From: an uncultured Pseudomonadota bacterium
GTDB lineage: Bacteria > Desulfobacterota_B > Binatia > UBA9968
Direction: 5' to 3'
Length of the DNA: 17,207 bases
NCBI GenBank assembly: GCA_946478635.1
Contig: CAMLCX010000042.1
Location: forward strand, 1-17,207
The position numbers and the translations under genes are program-made. Below, piece by piece: positions 1-6,491 of the stretch; the stretch's first letter is position 1, and each line of letters opens with the position of its first letter. The notes beneath the pieces are model-generated. The model saw nothing but the letters and a program-made list of their open reading frames with translations, had not been told where the DNA came from and ran no database searches.

Positions 1-927
1 GATGCGCAGGAGAAAAAGCTCGAACGCGTTCGTATCGGCGGCGGTTCCGTCGGCGCGCCGCAGATGACGATGTGGTTTGCCAAGGAAGCCAATCTTTATG
101 AGAAGCACGGGCTTGCCATCGAAGCGATTTCCATTCCCGGTAGCTCCATGGCGATACAAGCAATGCTTTCCGGTGAGGTGCCGATCATTCAACTCGGCGG
201 GACGGCGTCGATGCTCGCCAACCTAGCCGGGGCCGACACGGTCATCGTCGCCACAGTGCTTAAAAAATTTCTTTTTTCCATTTTCAGCCGCCCGGAGATC
301 ACAAGGATCGCCGATCTGAAGGGCAAGCTGTTCGGCGCCACACGCTTTGGCACGCTTTCCGATTTCGCCTCGCGTTTCGCGCTGGAGAGAAACGGTCTCA
401 ATCCCGAACGGGACATTACGATGGTGCAAACCGGCGGCCAGCCGGAGACCGTCGTTGCGCTGCTTACGGGGAAGGTTCAGGCGGCGGCGCTATCCGTGCC
501 CGCGACGATGCGCGCCAGAAAGGCGAACATGCGCGAGTTACTGGACATGGCCAAGCTGGAGGCGACGATTCATCAGAATGGCGTGGTGACGACGCGCAGG
601 TATCTCAAGACAAATGAAGATACCGTGCGTCGATTTTTGCGGGCCTTTATCGAAGGAGCGGCCCTCGCCAAGAAAGACAAAGCCTTCGCCACCCGCGTGA
701 TGGCCAAGTACCTCGGCACCACCGACCACGAGATGCTCGAAGATGCCTACGAGCGCGTGACGCTGCACCTGGAAATCCCGCCCTATCCAACCGTGGAAGG
801 AGTCGGTGTGCTGCTCAAAACTTTGGAAAAAGCACAACCGAAAGCCGCCGGCGCAAAGCCGGAAGATTTCATCGACTCGCGTTTGATCCGCGAGATCGAC
901 AAGAGCGGATTCATCGATCGGCTGTGA
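1..927 (+). CDS. ABC transporter substrate-binding protein, NMT1/THI5-like (5' truncated)
   Basis: The frame is open from base 1 and stops with TGA at 925-927, so the gene begins before the window; the ATG at 64 is internal. The first visible residues (ERVRIGGGSVGAPQMTMWFAKE) match the start of the mature domain of NMT1/THI5, SsuA/TauA-type periplasmic binding proteins, where a beta strand leads into 'lwvAkeaGlyekhGL'. Further along are the family-typical 'AIQAMLSGEVPIIQLGG' segment, 'DLKGKLFGATRFGT' and 'ALLTGKVQAAALSVP'. Any signal peptide lies outside the window. Such proteins capture a small organic ligand in the periplasm for an ABC importer; the ligand cannot be read from sequence. No permease or ATPase gene follows, so it is either the last gene of its operon or an orphan binding protein, which is common in soil lineages rich in this family. 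Family call is firm, substrate unknown. Confidence 0.88.
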   Translation, partial: DAQEKKLERVRIGGGSVGAPQMTMWFAKEANLYEKHGLAIEAISIPGSSMAIQAMLSGEVPIIQLGGTASMLANLAGADTVIVATVLKKFLFSIFSRPEITRIADLKGKLFGATRFGTLSDFASRFALERNGLNPERDITMVQTGGQPETVVALLTGKVQAAALSVPATMRARKANMRELLDMAKLEATIHQNGVVTTRRYLKTNEDTVRRFLRAFIEGAALAKKDKAFATRVMAKYLGTTDHEMLEDAYERVTLHLEIPPYPTVEGVGVLLKTLEKAQPKAAGAKPEDFIDSRLIREIDKSGFIDRL

Positions 928-1022
928 GTTGTGACTGAAGTCGACTTTCCTATTTGGACTGGCGATGAAGCAACCGCCACGGGTAAAATGTTAAATCATT
1001 CCTGCTGCGCGCGAGTCAGACG

Positions 1023-1044
1023 CGGCGGTTTTCTTTCGCCGCCG
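1023..1044 (+). terminator. Possible weak terminator hairpin downstream of the binding-protein gene
   Basis: Perfect 6-bp stem CGGCGG (1023-1028) / CCGCCG (1039-1044) with a 10-nt pyrimidine-rich loop, about 95 nt after the stop codon. The run of T after it is poor (GAAAGTTT), so intrinsic termination would be weak. It may be just a GC-rich inverted repeat. Confidence 0.3.
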
Positions 1045-1120
1045 GAAAGTTTACTCATGCTTGGAAAAATCCTTCACGGAAAGAAAATCCAGTCAAAAAA
1101 ACCGAATGCGGCCGTAGAAG

Positions 1121-1140
1121 TTATCCACAACTGTGGATAA
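1121..1140. promoter_or_regulatory. Back-to-back pair of perfect DnaA boxes (9-2-9 inverted repeat)
   Basis: TTATCCACA at 1121-1129 on the + strand and its exact reverse complement TGTGGATAA at 1132-1140 are separated by only AC. TTATCCACA is the high-affinity DnaA box consensus. A weaker 7/9 match (GCATCCACA) follows at 1177-1185, and an AT-rich stretch lies at about 1217-1275. This could be a DnaA-binding regulatory or titration site, or part of a replication origin. The usual oriC neighbours (dnaA, dnaN, rpmH, mnmG, parAB) are not in the window. The boxes are certain as sequence; their use by DnaA is inferred. Confidence 0.6.
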
Positions 1141-1216
1141 GTGAAGTTTTGCAAATCCAACCTGTTCTTATCGAGGGCATCCACAGCGCTATGAACACAG
1201 GGAACGCGCGCGAGAC

Positions 1217-1275
1217 GAAAAATTTTTGAAATCACGGCAATTTTTGCTTGACAAATTTGACCAGATAAATTTACA
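1217..1275. other. AT-rich stretch in the 928-1414 intergenic gap
   Basis: This stretch holds several A/T runs (AAAAATTTTTG, CAATTTTTG, CAAATTTG, GATAAATTTA) inside otherwise GC-rich DNA. It lies about 80 bp from the DnaA-box pair. It could be a promoter region for the ATPase operon, an easily melted element, or both. The rest of the 487-bp gap contains a 10-bp palindrome at 938-947 and a 5-bp inverted repeat (CCGTG 1338-1342 / CACGG 1353-1357), with no credible gene on either strand. Confidence 0.4.
1248..1275 (+). promoter_or_regulatory. Possible sigma-70 type promoter for the ExeA-like ATPase operon
   Basis: A perfect -35 hexamer TTGACA (1248-1253) is followed after 16 bp by TTTACA (1270-1275), only a 3/6 match to TATAAT. 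It lies about 140 bp upstream of the ATPase start codon. The good -35 and the AT-rich setting support it; the poor -10 argues for caution. Confidence 0.3.
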
Positions 1276-1414
1276 GTCGCGTCTCCTCGCACCATCGTCG
1301 GCCACACAATCTAGTTTTACTGCGAAGGAACTATCTACCGTGGTCCAATAGTCACGGGAACGGATGAAGTTTGCCTAAAGTCAGCAATGACGAGCTTCAT
1401 AAGGAGGTTGAGCG

Positions 1415-2698
1415 ATGATTGAACTTCCCAAGTCCCAGGGACGCAAGTCCATGATTGAGAGTCATTTTGGATTTAGGGAAATGCCCTTCGGCGTGACGCC
1501 CGATCCGCGATTTTTTTATGGCCACGCGCTCTATCTTGAAGGCCTCGCGGCGCTGGTTCACGGCATCGAAGCCAAGAAGGGTTTCATGCTCGTGACCGGT
1601 GAAGTCGGAACGGGCAAGACCATTCTTTTGCGCAAGCTCATGCGTCAGCTCGAGGCGAAGGTCCAGTTTATTTTTGTCTCGAACAGTCATCTGACCTCCT
1701 ACGGCTTGACCGAGATGATCGTGCAAAATCTTGGTATAAGCGCGAAAGAACAGAGCCGCTTGGAGATGATTCAGGAACTCAACAATTACCTTGTCGAGCA
1801 GCTCAGATCGGGTCGCACGGTGGCGTTGCTCGTCGATGAAGCGCAAAAGCTGAGTGACGAGGCCTTGGAGGGACTTTGCGATCTGTCGAATTTGGAGACC
1901 GACGAAGAAAAGTTGCTGCAGATCGTGCTGGTCGGCCAACCGGAGGTCGCGACGAAGCTCAATAAATCGTCGCTCCGCCGGATCAAGCAAAGGATTGCGC
2001 TGCATCACCGGCTCTATTCATTGCAGGCGCCGAATGAAGTTGAGCGTTACATTGGACACCGCTTGCAGATCGTGGGCTACGAGGGACCGGAGATTTTCAC
2101 CAAGGAAGCGGTCGAAGCGCTGTGGCAATACTCGGGAGGAACGCCGCGCTTGATCAACATTCTTTGTGACAACGCGCTGGCGATGGCCTGTGGCGCGGCA
2201 AAGAATAAAGTGTCCCCTTATATGATCATGAGAGCGGCGGGCGGTTTGCTCTTGGAGCAGGGAACTGAAGCTCCGGCAAAGATGGTTCCTCCAGACATCG
2301 GACTTCTCAGGATGAAAACTCCCGCGCCGCGGATCACGCAAAAGCGCGCCGAGACAAACGGCGGGGAAGGTAACGGCAACGGTCGGCCTGAAGCGCCCAA
2401 TTTTCCGTTGCGCCAGTCCGACCGCGTTAAGCTTTCCCAGTTCGCGACTCGGGGTCCCGCTGTTTCGCTGCATTTTTTTGATCGAATGACCCGCGTGGCC
2501 ACCGAGGCGATGGGGCCGATGGCGAATCGCATCCTCGGCGACCAGATTTCGGCCCTGGGCGAATCGCGCAGTGCATTCCCGCAGGCAAAGCTGGCGGAAC
2601 TGATATTGCGAGTCAGCGGTGAAATTCTGAACGAAACGATGCGAGCTCGCTTTCAAAAAACCATGATCAGCGAGATTGCCACTCTCAAAACCATGTAA
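1415..2698 (+). CDS. ExeA/GspA-type AAA ATPase with a novel C-terminal extension
   Basis: A 427-residue protein. The N-terminal motif 'FGFREMPFGVTPDPRFFY' (about 18-35) is the signature of the ExeA/GspA family of secretion- and envelope-linked ATPases. Walker A GEVGTGKT is at 62-69, Walker B VALLVDEAQ at 136-144 (D141, E142), a sensor-1-like 'QIVLVGQPE' at about 169-177, and sensor 2 GGTPRLIN at 241-248. After about residue 290 a Gly/Asn/Pro-rich linker leads to a separate helical domain (about 350-420) that ordinary ExeA lacks. There is no transmembrane segment or peptidoglycan-binding domain. The start is fixed by AAGGAGG at 1401-1407, 7 nt before ATG; the alternative Met13 lacks this. The HAMP protein gene follows after 19 nt, so the two are probably cotranscribed. 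No GspB or other type II secretion genes are nearby, so a role in secretin assembly is not supported by context. Confidence 0.88.
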   Translation: MIELPKSQGRKSMIESHFGFREMPFGVTPDPRFFYGHALYLEGLAALVHGIEAKKGFMLVTGEVGTGKTILLRKLMRQLEAKVQFIFVSNSHLTSYGLTEMIVQNLGISAKEQSRLEMIQELNNYLVEQLRSGRTVALLVDEAQKLSDEALEGLCDLSNLETDEEKLLQIVLVGQPEVATKLNKSSLRRIKQRIALHHRLYSLQAPNEVERYIGHRLQIVGYEGPEIFTKEAVEALWQYSGGTPRLINILCDNALAMACGAAKNKVSPYMIMRAAGGLLLEQGTEAPAKMVPPDIGLLRMKTPAPRITQKRAETNGGEGNGNGRPEAPNFPLRQSDRVKLSQFATRGPAVSLHFFDRMTRVATEAMGPMANRILGDQISALGESRSAFPQAKLAELILRVSGEILNETMRARFQKTMISEIATLKTM

Positions 2699-2704
2699 GG
2701 ACGC

Positions 2705-2710
2705 AAGGAG
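2705..2710 (+). promoter_or_regulatory. Shine-Dalgarno site deciding the start of the HAMP gene
   Basis: AAGGAG lies 7 nt before ATG 2718, favouring that start over the in-frame ATG at 2676, which would overlap the ATPase gene by 23 nt and has no such site. Confidence 0.7.
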
Positions 2711-2717
2711 TTTAACA

Positions 2718-3467
2718 ATGAATCGTGAATCGCGTCGATTCGGGCTCAAATGGAAAATCGGCGGAATTTTTACGGTGGTGATGCTCGTCTTGAGCATGGG
2801 CGTAATCGCCGCCGTTTATCTGCTCACCCGAGGCACGTTGCGCGATCAGCTTGACAAGCGCGCCGTGGCCATCGCCACGAACTTCAGCGATGCCGTTGCC
2901 GGGCATGTCGCCGGTCGCAATCTTCTCGCGCTCCACGTGCTCGCGAGAAAATATACGTTGCTCGACGGCGTAGCGTACGCCTACGTGGAAGACGCCAATG
3001 GCGAACTCGTCGCTCATACGTTAGGGACTTTTCCCGTCGAGCTTCTTCAGGGAGTTGACGGTGCAAAGCGCGAGATTGTCCGCCGCGAGGTATCGCTCGG
3101 TGGCAAAGCGGTGTACGAAACCGCGGTTCCCGTGCTTGACGGGCAGATGGGCAGCGTTCATGTCGGTTTTTGGGCCGATGCCGTGCAAAATGAAATCGCT
3201 CGAGCGCTCATTCCGATTGTTGGCGTGATCGCGATTGTTCCCATCGTCGGCATGCTGCTGTCTTTTTTGCTGGCTCACTGGATTGTGCGCCCGATCGTTG
3301 GGCTCCGCGAAATCGCAGACAAGGTCACCCTGGGGGATCTCGACACTTCGGTCGGGGACGATTGTGTTAGCTCGCCCGATGAAATCGGCGACCTGGCAAG
3401 GTCTCTCGAGCGCATGCGCTCGAGTCTCCGAGCCGCCATGTTGCGCCTAGGGCGGGAAGTGGCGTGA
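2718..3467 (+). CDS. Membrane sensor protein: Cache-like domain plus HAMP, no output domain
   Basis: 249 residues. One membrane helix (about 14-36) is followed by an extracytoplasmic region (about 37-162) with Cache-like features ('AYAYVEDANGELVAHTLG', 'AVYETAVPVLDGQMGSVHVG'), a second helix (about 163-187), and a HAMP domain (about 188-240) with the conserved Pro (P192) and the 'DEIGDLARSLERM' second helix. The protein stops right after HAMP; there is no kinase, methyl-accepting or cyclase domain. HAMP normally relays a signal across the membrane to an output domain, so here the output may be a partner protein. The neighbouring ATPase and coiled-coil protein are the obvious candidates. The TGA stop is clear and the downstream frame shows no remnant of a kinase, so this looks like a genuine short protein rather than a frameshifted kinase. 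Confidence 0.82.
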   Translation: MNRESRRFGLKWKIGGIFTVVMLVLSMGVIAAVYLLTRGTLRDQLDKRAVAIATNFSDAVAGHVAGRNLLALHVLARKYTLLDGVAYAYVEDANGELVAHTLGTFPVELLQGVDGAKREIVRREVSLGGKAVYETAVPVLDGQMGSVHVGFWADAVQNEIARALIPIVGVIAIVPIVGMLLSFLLAHWIVRPIVGLREIADKVTLGDLDTSVGDDCVSSPDEIGDLARSLERMRSSLRAAMLRLGREVA

Positions 3468-3542
3468 GCCTCTATTTGTCGCACCGACCATCATCATCCC
3501 GTCGTCATCAGTTGAAGTGCATTCTCGAAAGGAAATTTTGAA

Positions 3543-3839
3543 ATGGCCGAAGAATCCAAGAACCCAGAGCAACCGTTCGAACACCTTGTGCGCGCTCTTC
3601 AGGAGGGCGAAGCCCGAAGAATCAGTCAATGCATTCAAGACATCGATCACCGGCTGATGGATTGCCGGAAATCCTTGGAAGAGTATCGACGGCTGCACAC
3701 TACGCTGCGCACGATCAACAGCCAATTATCACGGCTCGGTGCCGAGCCGTTGGCTGTCACCGATGATTTGCCCGCTCAAGATTTGACGGACATTATCAAG
3801 AGCCGCATCGACCACTTCAAATCGACGGGTAAGATCTAA
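3543..3839 (+). CDS. Small coiled-coil protein, unknown function
   Basis: 98 residues, charged and mostly helical. A central segment (about 22-65, rich in Arg, Glu, Leu and Ile) has heptad-like spacing typical of a coiled coil. The end (about 75-95, 'DLPAQDLTDIIKSRIDHF') looks like a second amphipathic helix. There is no signal peptide or membrane segment, so it is cytoplasmic. AAAGGA at 3528-3533, 9 nt before ATG, supports the start. It lies 75 bp after the HAMP gene on the same strand and is probably the last gene of the ATPase-HAMP cassette. I do not recognise a family. By position it could be an adaptor between the HAMP module and the ATPase, but that is inference. Confidence 0.65.
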   Translation: MAEESKNPEQPFEHLVRALQEGEARRISQCIQDIDHRLMDCRKSLEEYRRLHTTLRTINSQLSRLGAEPLAVTDDLPAQDLTDIIKSRIDHFKSTGKI

Positions 3840-3866
3840 GGCCGTTGCGATCCGATGCCGCCGGAA

Positions 3867-3884
3867 CGCGGGTTGTGATCCGCG
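3867..3884. terminator. Short hairpin between convergent genes
   Basis: CGCGG (3867-3871) / CCGCG (3880-3884) with an 8-nt loop, in the 63-bp gap between the coiled-coil gene and the convergent luciferase-like gene. There is no T-run, so terminator activity is doubtful. Confidence 0.2.
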
Positions 3885-3902
3885 ATGGCTTCCAATCTGG
3901 TG

Positions 3903-4952
3903 CTATTCAGAATTGCCGGCCACCCGATGCAAGGCCGGGAGAAGTTCATCCAAGTAGATGCGAAACTGCGCGTTTAGATCCTCGCCGATCGGGCGAATGG
4001 CCACGTGATCGACGCCCGCCTCGATAAATCCGCCCAGACACTCGACGCAGTGTTGCACCGGCCCGCAGGCTGTCCAGATTTCGACGCCTTGCCGGGTGAA
4101 ATCTTTCTGGTAATAGGCGTCGAGAAAAGCCTTGGCTTCGCGAAACGCCTGCTCGCGGTCGTCATTGACGGACACCCCATAATACAGAACGGTTTTAAAA
4201 AGTGCCGGATCGCGCCCCTCATCGATTAACATCTCGCGCAGCCTGCCGAGATATTCTCGAAACATGGCGAGCTCGATTTGGTTGCTCATCCAACCGTCGG
4301 CGTAGCGCGCGATACGCCGTAAAGAGCGCTCCACGCCGCGTTCGCCGATCTGCGTCGCGCGCGGGGTGCCGGCAATATAAATGGGGCAGGGCCGTTGCGA
4401 CGGTTTCGGCAATAGATCGACGTCATCAAAACTGTAGTACTTGCCGTGGAAGCTCGCGTGCTCGTCCGACCAAAGCAGCCGGAGAGCCTGGATCATCTCC
4501 TCCAATCGCCCGGGCCGTTCCTTGCTTGCTACGCCCATGACTTCGAGTTCTTTCGCCGCCATGGGATGTTGGCTCGCCGGATAACCCATACAAGCCGCCA
4601 GCCAGGTGCGTCCGCCGGACAATCGATCCAGGCTTGCCCACTGTAGCGCGAGCAGCACGGGATTACGCTGCGCTATCGTTGCCATGCATGCGACCCCGAG
4701 CTTCACGCGCGAAGTTCGCGCCGCGATGGCGCCCAGCAGCGGAATGCACTCGAGTCGCGGTTTGCTCAAAATGCTGTCGCCGACCCAGATGGCATCAACG
4801 GCGCCGGTTGCCTCGGCGCTGACCGCCATGTCGATCAGCTCGCTTGGCGGCGTTCCTCGCGTAATTAACGCCCGGTTCGATAACGTGAGACCAAAAGTGG
4901 TTTTTTTCTCTGCCACGGCGGCAACATAAACCGCGCCCGCTTTAACTTGCAA
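3903..4952 (-). CDS. Luciferase-like (LLM class) flavin/F420-dependent monooxygenase
   Basis: About 349 residues with the TIM-barrel pattern of the bacterial luciferase-like family: 'FGLTLSNR' at the first strand, 'AIWVGDSILSKPRLECIPLLGAIAART', 'VKLGVACMATIAQRNPVLLALQWASLD', 'SGGRTWLAACMG', and later 'RIARYADGWM'. Family members use reduced FMN or F420 to oxidise small organic substrates or act as dehydrogenases; the substrate is not evident. The start is uncertain. An in-frame TGA lies just upstream, and the first usable codon is TTG at 4950-4952, with no clear Shine-Dalgarno site. A GTG at 4914-4916 (337 residues) would begin closer to the usual family N-terminus. It is divergent from the FAD monooxygenase gene, so the two could share a regulatory region. 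Family assignment is firm. Confidence 0.88.
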   Translation of the reverse strand: MQVKAGAVYVAAVAEKKTTFGLTLSNRALITRGTPPSELIDMAVSAEATGAVDAIWVGDSILSKPRLECIPLLGAIAARTSRVKLGVACMATIAQRNPVLLALQWASLDRLSGGRTWLAACMGYPASQHPMAAKELEVMGVASKERPGRLEEMIQALRLLWSDEHASFHGKYYSFDDVDLLPKPSQRPCPIYIAGTPRATQIGERGVERSLRRIARYADGWMSNQIELAMFREYLGRLREMLIDEGRDPALFKTVLYYGVSVNDDREQAFREAKAFLDAYYQKDFTRQGVEIWTACGPVQHCVECLGGFIEAGVDHVAIRPIGEDLNAQFRIYLDELLPALHRVAGNSE

Positions 4953-5169
4953 GCGCAGTCATGCCGATGGACAGTCGTTCATCGGGTCGTGCTTCACAAT
5001 CCTCCCGACTCATTCCGCTCCGCCGGTTCCCATGCGAAATCGGCGGGGCGGCTTGAACGAATGAAGATATTGAACGCTTTAAGGAACCGCTGTGGCGAGC
5101 GTTTAAAGTCGGTCGGGAAGTTGTGCTATGAGATGATTTTCGCGCCAACAATTGGAGGTTCGTTTGGGA
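4953..5169. promoter_or_regulatory. Divergent intergenic region between two monooxygenase genes
   Basis: This gap should hold promoters for both genes. The only structure seen is a 7-bp direct repeat TTGAACG at 5053-5059 and 5070-5076 (17-bp period) and a nearby pair of similar CGCTTTAA / CGTTTAAA motifs. No convincing -35/-10 pair was found and no regulator gene is adjacent. Confidence 0.35.
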
Positions 5170-6384
5170 ATGACAAACACCCGCATCATCATCGCCGGCG
5201 GCGGGCCGGTCGGCGTCGTCGCGGCGCTTGCCTGCGCCCAAGAGGGCTACGCGGTGACTCTGCTCGAGGCCGAAGCCAAGATCGATGACAGCCCGCGCGC
5301 GGCCACGACCCATCCGTCGACCCTCGAAATGATCGCCCGCGTCGGCCTGATCGAGTCGTTTATTCGAGAGGGTTTGGTGGCACGCTACTTTCAATTCTGG
5401 GACAAGCCGTCGCGCGCCAAAATCGTCGAGTTCGATCACGAGATTCTACGCGACGAGACTCCCTATCCTTTTGTCGTCCAGACCGAGCAGCACAAGCTCG
5501 CGCGCATGGGTATGGAGCGGCTTGGAGCGTTTGCCGACGTCGACGTGCGTTTTGCCACTCGCGCCACCGGTGTACGCCAAGATGCCGATGGCGCCACTGT
5601 GACGGCCGAAGGCCCCGGAGGCGTGGAGACTTTTCGCGGTGATTATGTCATCGGCGCCGACGGCGGCCGCAGCATGATCCGCAAAGCCCTGGATATCGAA
5701 TTCGAGGGCTTCACGTGGCCCGAGCATTTTCTCGTTCTGACCACGCTGGATGATTTTCAAGACCTTCTAAAGGGTTGTTGCTACCGTAACTATCTCGCCG
5801 ATCCGGATGAATGGACGAATCTGTTCAAAGTCGCCGGGGACGACGGCAAGGGACTTTGGCGCGCGGTGTTTCCGACGCGAGTTGAAGAAAGCGACCAGCA
5901 GGCGCTCGGCGATGAGTCGACTTATTCGCGGCTGCAGCGGGTGTTCCCCCTGGCGCGCGGCTACAACGTCGTTCATCGCAATCTCTATAAGGTTCACCAG
6001 CGCGTGGCGGCGACGTTTCGCAAGGGACGGGTTTTTCTCGCCGGCGATGCCGCGCATGTGAATAACTCCGTCGGCGGGCTTGGACTCAACGGCGGCATTC
6101 ACGACGCCATGGAGCTGGTCGACACACTCCACCAGGTCATCACCCGGCGAGCGGGCGAAGAGATTCTCGACCGTTATACGAGACGCAGGCGCACGTTGAA
6201 TATCGAGTTCGTGCAGGAGCAAACGATCCTTAACAAGAAACGCCTCGAAGAGCGCGATCCCAAAGCGCGCCAAGCGCGTTTTGACGAGCTGCGCGCCGTG
6301 GCGGAAGACGCGGCAAAGCACAAAGAATTTTTATTGCGCACTTCTCTGATCTCCAGTGTACGCAAAGCGCAAGGCATGGCGTAG
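5170..6384 (+). CDS. FAD-dependent monooxygenase (class A flavoprotein hydroxylase, PheA/TfdB-like fold)
   Basis: 404 residues. The N-terminal dinucleotide-binding motif GGGPVG is at 10-15, followed by a strand ending 'VTLLEAE'. 'SPRAATTHPSTLEMIARVGL' (about 41-60) is the usual Arg-containing flavin-contact segment. The DG motif 'VIGADGGRSMIRK' is at about 160-172 and the GD motif 'GRVFLAGDAAH' at 286-296, followed by 'GGLGLNGGIHDAMEL'. These are the three fingerprints of NAD(P)H-dependent, single-component aromatic hydroxylases (Pfam FAD_binding_3 type). It lacks the C-terminal thioredoxin-like domain of larger phenol hydroxylases, so it resembles the shorter, about 400-residue members. GGAGG at 5154-5158 precedes ATG 5170 by 11 nt; TTG at 5164 (5-nt spacing) is a serious alternative. 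Substrate unknown, probably an aromatic or polyketide-like ring. Its divergent neighbour is a second oxidoreductase. Confidence 0.87.
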   Translation: MTNTRIIIAGGGPVGVVAALACAQEGYAVTLLEAEAKIDDSPRAATTHPSTLEMIARVGLIESFIREGLVARYFQFWDKPSRAKIVEFDHEILRDETPYPFVVQTEQHKLARMGMERLGAFADVDVRFATRATGVRQDADGATVTAEGPGGVETFRGDYVIGADGGRSMIRKALDIEFEGFTWPEHFLVLTTLDDFQDLLKGCCYRNYLADPDEWTNLFKVAGDDGKGLWRAVFPTRVEESDQQALGDESTYSRLQRVFPLARGYNVVHRNLYKVHQRVAATFRKGRVFLAGDAAHVNNSVGGLGLNGGIHDAMELVDTLHQVITRRAGEEILDRYTRRRRTLNIEFVQEQTILNKKRLEERDPKARQARFDELRAVAEDAAKHKEFLLRTSLISSVRKAQGMA

Positions 6385-6491
6385 AATCATGGACGGCCCA
6401 ACGAGCAACTGCCGCGAGGGAAGGTAGAGCGGTCCTTCGGAGGTGGCTTACACTCGACCCACACAAGCCCTGAGGCGCTTACGGAAAATGT

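Noticed and set aside
1234..1249. Sigma-54-like GGC...TTGC sequence upstream of the ATPase gene
   Set aside because: The GG and GC elements are 2 bp too close, and the flanking bases do not match the consensus.
6385..6491. Terminator between the convergent FAD monooxygenase and giant kinase genes
   Set aside because: Only a 3-bp CCT/AGG stem and no T-run were found, so no terminator can be supported.
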